Shown here: positions 16,324 to 25,255 of the stretch, piece after piece
Layout: the number at the start of each line of letters is the position of its first letter
Numbering within the stretch: position 1 is the stretch's first letter
Origin: CAG-488 sp051881315
GTDB lineage: Bacteria; Bacillota; Clostridia; Oscillospirales; Acutalibacteraceae
Assembly: GCA_051881315.1 (NCBI GenBank)
Contig: JBJEPQ010000036.1
Location: 25,710-89,709 of the forward strand
Length of the DNA: 64,000 nt
Direction: 5' to 3'
The notes under the pieces: model-generated
Databases searched by the model: none
The model's input: the letters and a program-made list of their open reading frames with translations, nothing else
What the model was told of the DNA's origin: nothing
Position numbers and translations under genes: made by a program

Positions 16324-18708
16324 ATGCTTAAAGACGAATTTTTAGAACTTCGCCGCCGTATAATTGCAAAAGATTTTGAAAGAATGAATGACAGGCAGCA
16401 AGAGGCTATCTATGCAGTAAATGGCCCCTTGCTGCTTCTTGCAGGTGCAGGCAGCGGAAAAACCACCGTCCTTGTAAACAGGATAGCCAATCTGATAAAG
16501 TACGGAAATGCCTACAATTCCGACTATTCGGAGTTTGAGCCGAGCGAAAGCGATGTTCAGCTTATGCGCCGATATCTTGACGATCCGACTACGGATCTTT
16601 TTGATGTCTATGATCTTATGTCGGTCAATGCTCCGGCACCTTGGGAGATACTTGCCATAACCTTTACCAACAAGGCGGCGGCTGAGCTTAAAAACAGGCT
16701 TGCCGCTCAGCTCGGCGATTCCGCAAATGATATCTGGGCGAGTACCTTCCATTCCTGCTGTGCAAGAATACTCAGACGTCACGGCGAGCTTCTCGGCTAC
16801 ACAAACCGCTTTACGATCTACGATACGGACGACTCAAAGCGTGTTATGAAAGAGGCTCAGAGGCTTCTTGAAATCAACGATAAAATGCTCTCGCACAAGA
16901 CGATATTAAAGGAGATTAGCCGTGCAAAGGATCAGCTTATAACTCCCGAACAGTATCTTGCTCAGGCGGGCGGAGACATACGTCTTAAAACCATCGGCGA
17001 AGCATATAAATGCTATCAGAAGCTTCTTAAAAATGCCGACGCAATGGATTTTGACGATATGATCTTCAGGACGGTCGAGCTTTTGCAGAACAATGACGAG
17101 GTCAGAAGCTATTATCAGAATAAATTCAAGTACATACTTGTTGACGAGTATCAGGACACCAACCATGCCCAGTATGTGCTGACGAGCCTTCTGGCTGAAA
17201 AATACAGGAATATCTGCGTTGTCGGTGACGACGACCAGAGTATCTATAAGTTCCGAGGAGCAACGATACAGAATATCCTCAGCTTTGAGGAACGCTATCC
17301 CGATGCCAAGACGATAAGACTTGAGCAGAATTACCGTTCAACTCAGACTATTCTTGATGCGGCGAATGCCGTCATTTCAAACAACAGCCAGAGAAAGGGT
17401 AAAAACCTCTGGACGGCGAACGGCAGGGGAAACAAGATAACCGTCAACACCTCCTATGACGAGAGGGAGGAGGCTCGCTTCGTTGCCGATACGGTGATGA
17501 AGAATGTTGCAGGCGGAAGAAAAATGTCCGACCATGCCGTGCTCTACCGCATGAACGCACAGTCAAGCACGATTGAAAATGCCTTCATCCGTGCCGGTAT
17601 TCCTTACAGAATTATCGGCGGTCTGCGCTTCTATGAGCGTAAGGAAATCAAGGACGCCCTCGCTTATCTGACTTTAATCAACAATACTGCGGACAATGTA
17701 CGTCTGCGCCGCATAATCAACGAGCCAAAGAGGGGAATAGGCGATACAACGCTAAACAATGCCTCTGAGATCGCCGCAGGACTTGGAGTCAGCATATTTG
17801 ACGTCATTTCCAATGCCGACGCTTATCCATCCCTCAGCCGAGCCTCGTCAAAGCTTATGCAGTTTAGCTCAATGATAACGGAGCTTGAACAGGCGGCTCA
17901 GGAGATGAAGCCGCACGAGCTTCTTGAAAAAACGCTCAATATGACAGGCTACTATCAGTTCCTTGACCTTGATAAGGACACCGCTCAGGACAGGAAAGAG
18001 AACCTGAACGAGCTCAAAGCCAACCTTATGAGATACGAGGAGGAGAGCGACGATCCTACGCTCAACGGCTTCCTTGAGGAAATTGCCCTTATGACGGATA
18101 TCGACAACTACAATGCCGATTCGGACACGGTCGTTATGATGACTCTCCACTCGGCAAAAGGACTTGAGTTCCCGGTTGTTTTCATTATCGGTATGGAGGA
18201 CGGAGTTTTTCCGGGAACACAGTCGATCTACAGCAACGACGATATGGAGGAGGAGCGTCGCCTTGCCTATGTCGGAATAACGAGGGCAAAGCAGGAGCTT
18301 TACCTCACCAATACAAGAACACGTCTTATGTTTGGCTCGACCACTCACAATGCTCCGTCAAGATTTCTCGGAGAAATACCCGATGATCTGACCGAAAAGA
18401 CAGGTGTTACCGCTTATTCATCGTTCCGCCGCAGTGCCGAAGATGAGCCTTTCCGTGATTTCGGCGAGGATTTCACAAGCGGAAAACCGATCAAGCGAGG
18501 CTTTACTCAGCAGAATGTCAAAGCCGCCGCACCTGCCGCAAGTCACGAAACCTACAAGATCGGCGATACGGTCGTTCACAAGGTATTCGGACAGGGAGTT
18601 GTGCTTTCGGCTAAAAGCATGGGTAACGACACTCTTTTGGAGATAGCCTTTGAAAAATCGGGAACGAAAAAGCTTATGGCTAATTTCGCAAAACTTACAA
18701 AAATGTAA
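16324..18708 (+). CDS. pcrA: ATP-dependent DNA helicase PcrA (UvrD family)
   Basis: This 794-residue superfamily 1 helicase unwinds DNA in repair and in rolling-circle plasmid replication. It shows Walker A GAGSGKTT near residue 41, DEYQDTN motif II, GDDDQSIYKFRGA motif III, QNYRST motif IV, MTLHSAKGLEFPVV motif V and the YVGITRAK motif VI. The C-terminal GDTVVHKVFGQGVV segment is the Tudor-like domain usual in Firmicutes PcrA. It shares the pfkA transcript. Confidence 0.95.
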   Translation: MLKDEFLELRRRIIAKDFERMNDRQQEAIYAVNGPLLLLAGAGSGKTTVLVNRIANLIKYGNAYNSDYSEFEPSESDVQLMRRYLDDPTTDLFDVYDLMSVNAPAPWEILAITFTNKAAAELKNRLAAQLGDSANDIWASTFHSCCARILRRHGELLGYTNRFTIYDTDDSKRVMKEAQRLLEINDKMLSHKTILKEISRAKDQLITPEQYLAQAGGDIRLKTIGEAYKCYQKLLKNADAMDFDDMIFRTVELLQNNDEVRSYYQNKFKYILVDEYQDTNHAQYVLTSLLAEKYRNICVVGDDDQSIYKFRGATIQNILSFEERYPDAKTIRLEQNYRSTQTILDAANAVISNNSQRKGKNLWTANGRGNKITVNTSYDEREEARFVADTVMKNVAGGRKMSDHAVLYRMNAQSSTIENAFIRAGIPYRIIGGLRFYERKEIKDALAYLTLINNTADNVRLRRIINEPKRGIGDTTLNNASEIAAGLGVSIFDVISNADAYPSLSRASSKLMQFSSMITELEQAAQEMKPHELLEKTLNMTGYYQFLDLDKDTAQDRKENLNELKANLMRYEEESDDPTLNGFLEEIALMTDIDNYNADSDTVVMMTLHSAKGLEFPVVFIIGMEDGVFPGTQSIYSNDDMEEERRLAYVGITRAKQELYLTNTRTRLMFGSTTHNAPSRFLGEIPDDLTEKTGVTAYSSFRRSAEDEPFRDFGEDFTSGKPIKRGFTQQNVKAAAPAASHETYKIGDTVVHKVFGQGVVLSAKSMGNDTLLEIAFEKSGTKKLMANFAKLTKM

Positions 18709-18737
18709 ATGTTAACCGAAAATTTATATTTGGAGTA

Positions 18738-18766
18738 TTGATTGTCGGAAGTTTAAATGCTATAAT
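18738..18766 (+). promoter_or_regulatory. Promoter of the 18801 secreted-protein gene
   Basis: TTGATT (18738-18743), a 17-base spacer and a perfect TATAAT (18761-18766). Confidence 0.75.
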
Positions 18767-18800
18767 CAAGATACTGAAAATAAAAATTGAGGTGATTATC

Positions 18801-19358
18801 ATGACAAAAACATTCAACAGGTTCTTATCCGTGCTTCTTGCTATTGCTGTGATTTTCAGCTTTGCTGTGATCGGATCGGCGGCAGAGGACACCTTCGTGT
18901 TCAAGTCGGGAGACGCTGCGGCTTCAACCGGCAGCTTCAAGAACAGTTATGTCGGCGAGCTTAAAATTACGGTTGTTGCCGATTCTGATCTGACTTTATC
19001 CGACGGCTTTGCTCTTACTCTCAGCGGTACGGACGGACAGAACAGAAGCTATGACAAATCAAATGCGAGCGTAAGCATTGACGGCAAAAAAGCTGTTATT
19101 ACCGTTTCCTTTGAATCGGGAATGTCGCACGCCGCCGACTATGCGTTCACCGTTGCCGAGGGCTCGTTTACCGATGCAAACGGCAAAACCAGCGAGGCTT
19201 TCTCGTTCAGTGAGAGCGGAAATCTCATTCTTGAGCATCTCAACGTTGACCGTCCGTCAACAACGATGCAGAGATTTATCAAATGGCTCAGCAGTTGGGA
19301 GTACGCAAAATATATTATGCCGATCATCAATCTTTTGAAGTGGTTTGACTCTCTTTAA
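18801..19358 (+). CDS. Small exported protein with hydrophobic C-terminal tail
   Basis: This 185-residue protein starts with a clear Sec signal (MTKTFNRF, hydrophobic to about residue 27, cleavage after GSAA). A beta-rich middle domain follows, and the last 30 residues are hydrophobic/aromatic (RFIKWLSSWEYAKYIMPII and on to LKWFDSL). The tail resembles those on the large exported proteins further along the window. I do not recognise the middle domain. ATG 18801 follows GAGGTG; an in-frame start at 18738 would lie within the promoter and is rejected. It is a single-gene unit with its own terminator. Confidence 0.75.
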   Translation: MTKTFNRFLSVLLAIAVIFSFAVIGSAAEDTFVFKSGDAAASTGSFKNSYVGELKITVVADSDLTLSDGFALTLSGTDGQNRSYDKSNASVSIDGKKAVITVSFESGMSHAADYAFTVAEGSFTDANGKTSEAFSFSESGNLILEHLNVDRPSTTMQRFIKWLSSWEYAKYIMPIINLLKWFDSL

Positions 19359-19375
19359 TACAAATTGATTTAATT

Positions 19376-19416
19376 AAAAGGGCTGTCGCAATAATTATTG
19401 CAACAGCCTTTATTAC
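19376..19416 (+). terminator. Terminator after the 18801 gene
   Basis: GGCTGTCGCAAT pairs with ATTGCAACAGCC with one mismatch, followed by TTTATTA. A closely related stem is used at 42383-42413. Confidence 0.7.
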
Positions 19417-19439
19417 GGCAAAAATGACGGGATGTTTTT

Positions 19440-20087
19440 ATGAAAGATATAAGATATGCAATTTTTGATATGGACGGAACCCTCCTTGATTCCATGCACA
19501 TATGGGACACGGCGGCGGGAGCTTTTCTGATGATGAGAGGTATTGTGCCGAAGGAGTTTGACCTTTTCCGCAAGCAGGGGTATAAAACCGGCATCAGCTA
19601 TATGATTGAAGAATACAAGCTTGACTTGTCGTTTGATGAGGTGCTTGACGGCTTGCAGGAAATTTTATGGTTTTATTATTCAAACATTGCTCCGATCAAG
19701 CCGGGTGTAAAGGAATTTCTTAATGCGCTCAGAGAAAACGGCACAAGAATGATTGTGGCAACCGCAACAGAGCGGAAAATGGCGAGAAAAGCTCTTGAAC
19801 GGAATGAAATTCTTGAGTTTTTTGACGAGGTGTATTCGATGCACGACCTGGGAATACACAAGAACGATCCCGCAACCTTTGATTTTCTTGCGAAGAAGAT
19901 GAATGCCGAAGGAGAGGTCTATGTCTTTGAGGACGCTCTGTATGCCGTGAAATCCGCAAAGGAATACGGCTGTAAGGTCATCGGAATTGAGGACTATTCA
20001 AACGAGGACGACAGGGAAGAAATCAAAAAGATCGCCGATTTCTATGCTGAAAACTATGAGCAGATAAAAGAATATTTTGAAATATAA
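19440..20087 (+). CDS. HAD-superfamily phosphatase (beta-phosphoglucomutase/phosphoglycolate phosphatase-like)
   Basis: The 215-residue cytoplasmic protein has motif I FDMDGTLLDS, motif II VATATE, a lysine region near residue 120 and motif III VFEDALYAVKSA, with the small alpha-helical cap of HAD subfamily I between motifs I and II. It would hydrolyse a small phosphorylated metabolite; the substrate cannot be told from sequence. The ribosome site is weak (GGGATG). A transporter gene follows 20 bases later. Confidence 0.85.
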   Translation: MKDIRYAIFDMDGTLLDSMHIWDTAAGAFLMMRGIVPKEFDLFRKQGYKTGISYMIEEYKLDLSFDEVLDGLQEILWFYYSNIAPIKPGVKEFLNALRENGTRMIVATATERKMARKALERNEILEFFDEVYSMHDLGIHKNDPATFDFLAKKMNAEGEVYVFEDALYAVKSAKEYGCKVIGIEDYSNEDDREEIKKIADFYAENYEQIKEYFEI

Positions 20088-20107
20088 ATTATAGGCGGGG
20101 TAAAAGC

Positions 20108-21588
20108 ATGGAAAAAAAGAAAAGAGCGGAACGGGTATTCAGCTTAACAAAAAAACAATGATCGCAATTACGGCATTGCTTCTCGGCATTATGCTTTTTG
20201 CCGGAATACTCACAAAAATCGTACCCAACGGCGCATACGATGTTGACGCTGACGGGGGAATAATTCCCGGAACATACCATGAGGTTTCACAGGAGGAGGT
20301 CAATTATCCCCTGTGGCGTGTGCTGATTGCACCTGTTGAGGTCTTTACAACCTCCGATTCCGCAGTCGGTCTCGGAATAATACTGTTTATTATTCTCATC
20401 GGCGGCACTTTTCTTGTTATGGAGGAAAGCGGCGTTCTGAAATATATAATGCAAACGACCGTCAATAAGTTTGAACACAGAAAATACATTCTGCTTGCCG
20501 TGATGGTTTTTGTGTGTATGACGCTGAGCTCCGTTGTCGGCATACTTGAGGAAAGCGTTACTCTTGTACCTCTTGCGTGTGCAATTTCGCTTGCGCTCGG
20601 TTGGGATTCAATGGTAGGTCTCGGCTTCAGTCTGATGTCCGTTGCATTCGGATATGCCGCCGCCACGTTCAATCCGTTTAATGTCGGAATTGTTCAGACA
20701 ATGGCAGGCTTGCCAATGTTTTCAGGCCTCGGTTTCAGAATACTCGTTTTCTTCGTCACCTATTTAATTCTGTTTCTTTTCCTTTATTTCTATGCTAAGA
20801 AAATTGAAAAGAACCCCGAAAAGTCCGTTTCATACGAGTCGGATAAAGAGCTTAGAAAAAAGTTTCTATCCGAAGAAAGCAACGAAGTTCTGAAAAATCC
20901 GAATTTAGGCAAGGCGACAAAGGTTTTTGTCACAAGCATACTTTGCGTCTTTGTTTTTACCGCCGCAAGCTTTATCGCTCAGCAGTTTATCGAAAACGAT
21001 ACGGTTTCATCGCTGATCGGCTACACTCCGCTTGTTGCAATGGCATTTCTTTTCACGTTCGGCGGTTTGAGAGCAGGCTACATTACAGGCATCAGGGGAA
21101 AGAACCTGCTTAGCGGCTTCGGCAGGGGAGTAAAGACTATCGCACCTGCAATTCCGCTCATCGTCTTTGTCCTCGCCATAACCTATGTTCTGAAAAAGGG
21201 AATGATTCTTGACACCATTCTTTATCATATTTATAATCTTATTCAGGATTTTTCGCCTGTTCAGGCGTTGCTGATGATAATGCTTGTTGTGATTGTTATT
21301 GAGTTTTTCATCGGAAGCGGAACGGCAAAGGCATTTCTTCTTATGCCGCTTATTCTTCCGCTTGCAAAAATGCTCAATATCACCGACCAGTCCATCGTTC
21401 TTGCTTTCTGTCTCGGCGACGGATTTTGCAACGTGCTTTATCCGACAAGCGGAATTATGATTATCTGCATCGGTATGATAAACGTAACATACGGAAAGTT
21501 CCTGAAATGGTCGTGGAAGCTCTTTGCGGCAATCTTTGCGGCTTCTGCGGCGCTGATATGGCTTGCCGTGAAGATAGGATATTGCTGA
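20108..21588 (+). CDS. YfcC-family membrane transporter, reading frame split by an A7 tract
   Basis: The main frame (20158-21588, 476 residues) is a polytopic membrane protein with about 11-13 hydrophobic spans. It has YfcC/DcuC-like features such as the early IVPNGAYD segment and the conserved CLGDGFCNVLYPTSG near the end; relatives carry peptides, amino acids or C4-dicarboxylates. The real start is probably ATG 20108, which has AGGCGGGG upstream and reads MEKKKRAERVFSLTKK before a stop at 20159. That peptide joins the transporter frame if one A is added to the seven-A run at 20149-20155, or after a -1 slip there. The tract could be a sequencing error, a phase-variable switch or a slippage site. 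The internal ATG at 20158 has no ribosome site. Confidence 0.78.
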
Positions 21589-21614
21589 TATAAGGAAAAA
21601 ATAGCAAATAACTC

Positions 21615-21643
21615 TTGACATTATCGGCATTTGCTGATAAAAT
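21615..21643 (+). promoter_or_regulatory. Promoter of the rpsF-ssb-rpsR operon
   Basis: TTGACA (21615-21620), a 17-base spacer and TAAAAT (21638-21643). Confidence 0.82.
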
Positions 21644-21650
21644 ATTAAGG

Positions 21651-21707
21651 CTGTAAAATATTGATTACAGCTATCCTTGCCGCTGAGTAGGCGGCCGGAA
21701 TGACCAA
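21651..21707 (+). promoter_or_regulatory. Candidate S6:S18-binding leader of rpsF mRNA
   Basis: The 80-base leader folds into a CTGTAA/TTACAG hairpin (21651-21670). A second hairpin pairs GCCGC (21679-21683) with GCGGC (21691-21695) and is followed directly by CGG. Bacterial rpsF leaders are known to carry a structured site bound by the S6:S18 complex for feedback control, with a conserved CCG/CGG element. The match here is by eye and approximate. Confidence 0.45.
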
Positions 21708-21723
21708 AAGGAGGTGCTTTTAA

Positions 21724-22008
21724 ATGGCAGTAGAGAACTATGAGGCAATGATCGTTTACTCCGTTAAGGAGAGCGAGGATGCAGCTAAGGCTTTGGTTGA
21801 GAAGTTCAAGGCTCTTATCGAGAAGCATGGTACTGTTGAAAGCGTAGATGAGTGGGGTAAGCGTAAGCTTGCTTATGCAATCAACTACGAGACAGAAGGC
21901 TACTATGCTCTTTACACTTTTGCAGCAGAGCCGGAATTCCCTGCAGAGCTTGACCGTGTCCTTAACATCACGGACGGCGTGCTTCGTTCACTTATAATCA
22001 AGAAATAA
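21724..22008 (+). CDS. rpsF: 30S ribosomal protein S6
   Basis: This 94-residue protein has the S6 ferredoxin-like fold signature: YEAMIVYSV at the start, DEWGKRKLAYAINYETEGYY in the middle and VLRSLIIKK at the end. It binds 16S rRNA with S18 in the small-subunit platform. ATG 21724 follows AAAGGAGGTG. ssb follows after 12 bases and rpsR comes next, the usual bacterial operon. Confidence 0.97.
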   Translation: MAVENYEAMIVYSVKESEDAAKALVEKFKALIEKHGTVESVDEWGKRKLAYAINYETEGYYALYTFAAEPEFPAELDRVLNITDGVLRSLIIKK

Positions 22009-22020
22009 GGGGGAAGCAGC

Positions 22021-22464
22021 ATGATTAACAACGTAGTATTGATGGGTAGACTTGTTGCAACTCCCGAGTTGCGCAATACCCAGACAGGCCTTGCCGTAAC
22101 GTCTTTTTCAATCGCAGTCGAGCGCTCATATGCCCGTCAGGGCGAGCAGCGTCAGACGGATTTCATCAACTGCGTCGCATGGAGAAATACCGCTGAATTT
22201 ATCACAAGATATTTCCAGAAGGGCTCTATGATCGCTGTTACGGGATCTATTCAGACTCGCAATTATGAGGACAAAAACGGCAATAAGCGCACAGCAGTCG
22301 AGGTTCTTGTTGACCAGGCAAGCTTCTGCGGCTCGAAAGCAGAAACAGGCACAGGCAACTTTAACCAGAGCTATGCTCCGCAGCAGCCTGCCGCTCCTTC
22401 ATTCTCAACCGGCTCGGACGGTGACTTTGAGGAGATTTCAGGAGATGACGATCTGCCGTTCTGA
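22021..22464 (+). CDS. ssb: Single-stranded DNA-binding protein
   Basis: The 147-residue protein has an N-terminal OB-fold (MINNVVLMGRLVATPELR, then FINCVAWRNTAEF), a Gln/Pro/Ser-rich linker and the acidic C-terminal tip GDDDLPF that recruits replication and repair partners. The position between rpsF and rpsR is the standard one for the essential SSB. Confidence 0.97.
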   Translation: MINNVVLMGRLVATPELRNTQTGLAVTSFSIAVERSYARQGEQRQTDFINCVAWRNTAEFITRYFQKGSMIAVTGSIQTRNYEDKNGNKRTAVEVLVDQASFCGSKAETGTGNFNQSYAPQQPAAPSFSTGSDGDFEEISGDDDLPF

Positions 22465-22503
22465 GGCGGATCTCACCCGAATTAAATAAGGAGGTATTTT
22501 GTA

Positions 22504-22749
22504 ATGGCTTATGATAAGAACAACGGCCGTCCTAACAGAAAAGGCCGCAAGAAGGTTTGTTCCTTCTGTGTTGATAAAGTAGAGAGCATTGATTACAAGG
22601 ATGTTGCAAAGCTCAACAAGTACACATCCGACAGAGCGAAGATCCTTCCTCGCCGTGTAACAGGTACTTGTGCAAAGCATCAGAGAGAGCTTACAACAGC
22701 TATCAAGCGTGCCCGTCACGTAGCTCTTATGCCCTACACATCTGACTGA
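22504..22749 (+). CDS. rpsR: 30S ribosomal protein S18
   Basis: This 81-residue protein is rich in Lys and Arg, with an early KKVCSFC segment, YKDVAKLNKYTSDRAKILPRR and GTCAKHQRELTTAIKRAR, all typical of S18. It partners S6 in the 30S platform. The two N-terminal cysteines and the Cys-His pair near residue 57 could bind zinc. ATG 22504 follows AAGGAGG; a strong terminator follows. Confidence 0.97.
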   Translation: MAYDKNNGRPNRKGRKKVCSFCVDKVESIDYKDVAKLNKYTSDRAKILPRRVTGTCAKHQRELTTAIKRARHVALMPYTSD

Positions 22750-22758
22750 TAAGATGAC

Positions 22759-22793
22759 AAAACACCGCAACCGGGAAGGCTGCGGTGTTTTTT
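22759..22793 (+). terminator. Terminator of the rpsF operon
   Basis: AACACCGCA pairs with TGCGGTGTT and is followed by six T. Confidence 0.88.
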
Positions 22794-22823
22794 GGTATGA
22801 CGTGATAAAACGGAGGTATTGAT

Positions 22824-23618
22824 ATGAAATTCAAAAACGTTCTTCTGGCAAGCGATCTTGACGGTACGCTCAGAAATGACAGGGGAGAGATGACGGACGA
22901 TGTTAAGTCTGCGATCCGTTACTTTATTTCCGAGGGCGGAAAATTCACCGTCTGCACGGGCAGGATCTTCCAGGGCTTTCATATCTATGATGAGAGTTAT
23001 ATCAATGCTCCCGTGCTTTTAGGCAACGCCGCAATGGCTTACGATTATAAGAACGGAAAAGTTCTGTTCAACGACGGAATAGGGGACGAGGGAATAGGTG
23101 TGATCGAGGATGTGCTTGAACACTTTCCTGATATTGCCGTTGAGATGTATGCCTTTGAAAGGGTTTGCAGTATCAATGCCGAGGATCCGACGATAACTCA
23201 TTTCACAAATCAGGGCATTGATTTTACACATGTTAATTCTCCGTCCGAGGCACCGAGACCGTGGACAAAGGTAATGCTTTACTGCTCCGATAAGTCGCAG
23301 GAGGTACAGCGTTTGCTTGACAGACACAGCGAGATAAATTACCTGAAAACGACGGGGGATTATGTTGAACTGCTGAAAAAGGGAGTTGACAAGGGCACAG
23401 GTCTTATGAAGCTCGGTAAAATGCTCGGCTGTCAGCCGAACGACATCTATGCAGCAGGCGACGGATACAACGATGTCGAGATGCTCTCTGCGGCGGCAAA
23501 GGGCTTCGTCCCCGAAAACGGGTCTCCCGAAGCAATGGCTGTTGCCGATTATGTAACACGCTCCAACAACGACGGCTGTATTGCCCACGCAATTGAAATT
23601 TTAGATTCATTATATTAA
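22824..23618 (+). CDS. Cof-type HAD-IIB hydrolase
   Basis: The 264-residue protein opens with ASDLDGTLRND (motif I) and ends with the subfamily IIB signature KGTGLMKLGKML followed by AAGDGYNDVEMLSAA (motif IV). The large alpha/beta cap between them is of the Cof/YidA kind. Such enzymes dephosphorylate sugar phosphates or flavin and pyridoxal phosphates; the substrate is not evident. ATG 22824 has CGGAGG upstream. Confidence 0.88.
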   Translation: MKFKNVLLASDLDGTLRNDRGEMTDDVKSAIRYFISEGGKFTVCTGRIFQGFHIYDESYINAPVLLGNAAMAYDYKNGKVLFNDGIGDEGIGVIEDVLEHFPDIAVEMYAFERVCSINAEDPTITHFTNQGIDFTHVNSPSEAPRPWTKVMLYCSDKSQEVQRLLDRHSEINYLKTTGDYVELLKKGVDKGTGLMKLGKMLGCQPNDIYAAGDGYNDVEMLSAAAKGFVPENGSPEAMAVADYVTRSNNDGCIAHAIEILDSLY

Positions 23619-23622
23619 AAGT

Positions 23623-23661
23623 AACCACCGAACAGGCGTTAAACCTTTTCGGTGGTTTGAT
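23623..23661. terminator. Shared bidirectional terminator
   Basis: AACCACCGAA (23623-23632) pairs with TTCGGTGGTT (23648-23657). The + side continues TGATTTATT, and the minus side meets a run containing TTTTAA. It lies between two convergent genes. Confidence 0.7.
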
Positions 23662-25254
23662 TTATTCTTCGTTGTTTTCTTCTCCGTCATTGTTCTCGGA
23701 GCTTGCCTTTCCGATATCGAACCAGAATTCAACTCCGCCTTCGGTATTGTCAACTCCACATTCCCGGAAATGGGCGTCCTGTATTCCTTTCACGATGGAC
23801 AGTCCGAGGCCGAAGTGACCGTCGTTCCTTATTCTTGCCGCATCGTGACGGTAGAAGCTGAACCAAAGCTTCTCCAGAACGTCCTCGGCTATATTGTCGC
23901 CGGAGTTAAACACAAAGATACGGTAAGAAAGCCCCATATCCTCATATCTGATACGAATGATCTTGGGATCTCCGCCGATATAGGATATTGCATTTGAAAG
24001 CAGATTGTTCAGCACAAACGGAATTTTTTTCAAATCCGCCTTGCCGTAAATCTGATCGGTAACAAGGTTTTCGACCTTGATATTGTGCTTTTCAAAAACG
24101 ATGGAATGGGAGGCGAGATCCTCCGCAATAAAGTCTGTGATTGAGAAATCCTCAATGTTAAGAGAATCCGAGCTTTGCTGAATGTTGGAAAGGTTTATCA
24201 TATCCACAACGAGATTATTCATTCTTTCACATTCGTCAATGATGATATCGCAGTATTCGTTAATGGTTTCCTTGTCGTCGAGGCTGTATTTTGCACCCTC
24301 GGCATAGCCTTGAATAATGGATATCGGAGTCTTCAGCTCGTGCGAGGTGCCGGAAATAAATTCTTCACGGTACTTCTTTTCAAGCTCTTTCTCGTGGAGC
24401 TGTTCAAGAAGAAATTCCGATCTTTCTGCAAGCTTTTCTTTAGTGCTCATCCATGAAGCATACATCGAATTGATGCTTGCAATGGAGGCGTCAACATCGG
24501 TGTTGACGGGCTTTTCGTTATTTGGAATTTTGAGCGTGGGATCGTCCTCAACCGCCATTCTCTGAGTGTATTCGGTTATTTTCCTGATCGGGCTTGTAAT
24601 CTGAGTAACGTAGAAATAAATAACTATACTGACAACAATAAAGATCAGGAGAATGATGATACACATTGTGATGCTGACCGTTCTTGCCTGCTGTTCGATT
24701 GTGGAATACTGAACCGCCGCGACGATCAGATACGCTCCGCTTATTCCGGGAGCGGCGAGAACATAATATTCATATGAGTTTTCGCTGTTGATGAGCTTGC
24801 CTACGGCACTGCCGTCCGCATACTTACGGTCAATCTTAAACTCTCCGTCGGCAAATCCTACAAACGATGAAGAGCTGTTTGTCTTTTCCTCGTTATTGTT
24901 CATGTTCAGGTATTGATCGCATGAATACTTGTTATAAACCGGTTTTGTGTATACGCCTTTCGGATCGCCGGGATTTTTTCCGTAAACCTCTATGAATACC
25001 GAGAGATCGGTCTCGATATCCTCAACAAATTGTATAACATCCTCGTTCTGAGAAACGTCAATATACTTTGTACGCTCGACGGCGTCACGGAGGTTGGAAA
25101 GCGTTATACCTGTTATAATGTTTGTATAGAACGAGGTCGAGGAAAGCAGTATTACGCAAAGACTTATAAGGAAGATCAGCAAAAATTGCAGAAATACCCT
25201 CGACCGCATATCCCTGAAAAATGATCTGTCTTTTGTCTTTCGACGGTGACTCAA
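23662..25254 (-). CDS. Membrane sensor histidine kinase
   Basis: The 530-residue kinase has transmembrane helices at about 20-42 and 192-215 enclosing a 150-residue extracytoplasmic sensor. A HAMP linker (TSPIRKITEYTQRMA), a HisKA domain with the phospho-acceptor His305 in SGTSHELKTP, and a HATPase domain with NLLSNAISY and GHFGLGLSI follow. The start is TTG 25254, with GAGGTG seven bases upstream that overlaps the end of the regulator gene, so the two are translationally coupled. The ligand is unknown. It is the last gene of a four-gene operon. Confidence 0.93.
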   Translation of the reverse strand: MSHRRKTKDRSFFRDMRSRVFLQFLLIFLISLCVILLSSTSFYTNIITGITLSNLRDAVERTKYIDVSQNEDVIQFVEDIETDLSVFIEVYGKNPGDPKGVYTKPVYNKYSCDQYLNMNNNEEKTNSSSSFVGFADGEFKIDRKYADGSAVGKLINSENSYEYYVLAAPGISGAYLIVAAVQYSTIEQQARTVSITMCIIILLIFIVVSIVIYFYVTQITSPIRKITEYTQRMAVEDDPTLKIPNNEKPVNTDVDASIASINSMYASWMSTKEKLAERSEFLLEQLHEKELEKKYREEFISGTSHELKTPISIIQGYAEGAKYSLDDKETINEYCDIIIDECERMNNLVVDMINLSNIQQSSDSLNIEDFSITDFIAEDLASHSIVFEKHNIKVENLVTDQIYGKADLKKIPFVLNNLLSNAISYIGGDPKIIRIRYEDMGLSYRIFVFNSGDNIAEDVLEKLWFSFYRHDAARIRNDGHFGLGLSIVKGIQDAHFRECGVDNTEGGVEFWFDIGKASSENNDGEENNEE

Positions 25255-25255
25255 A

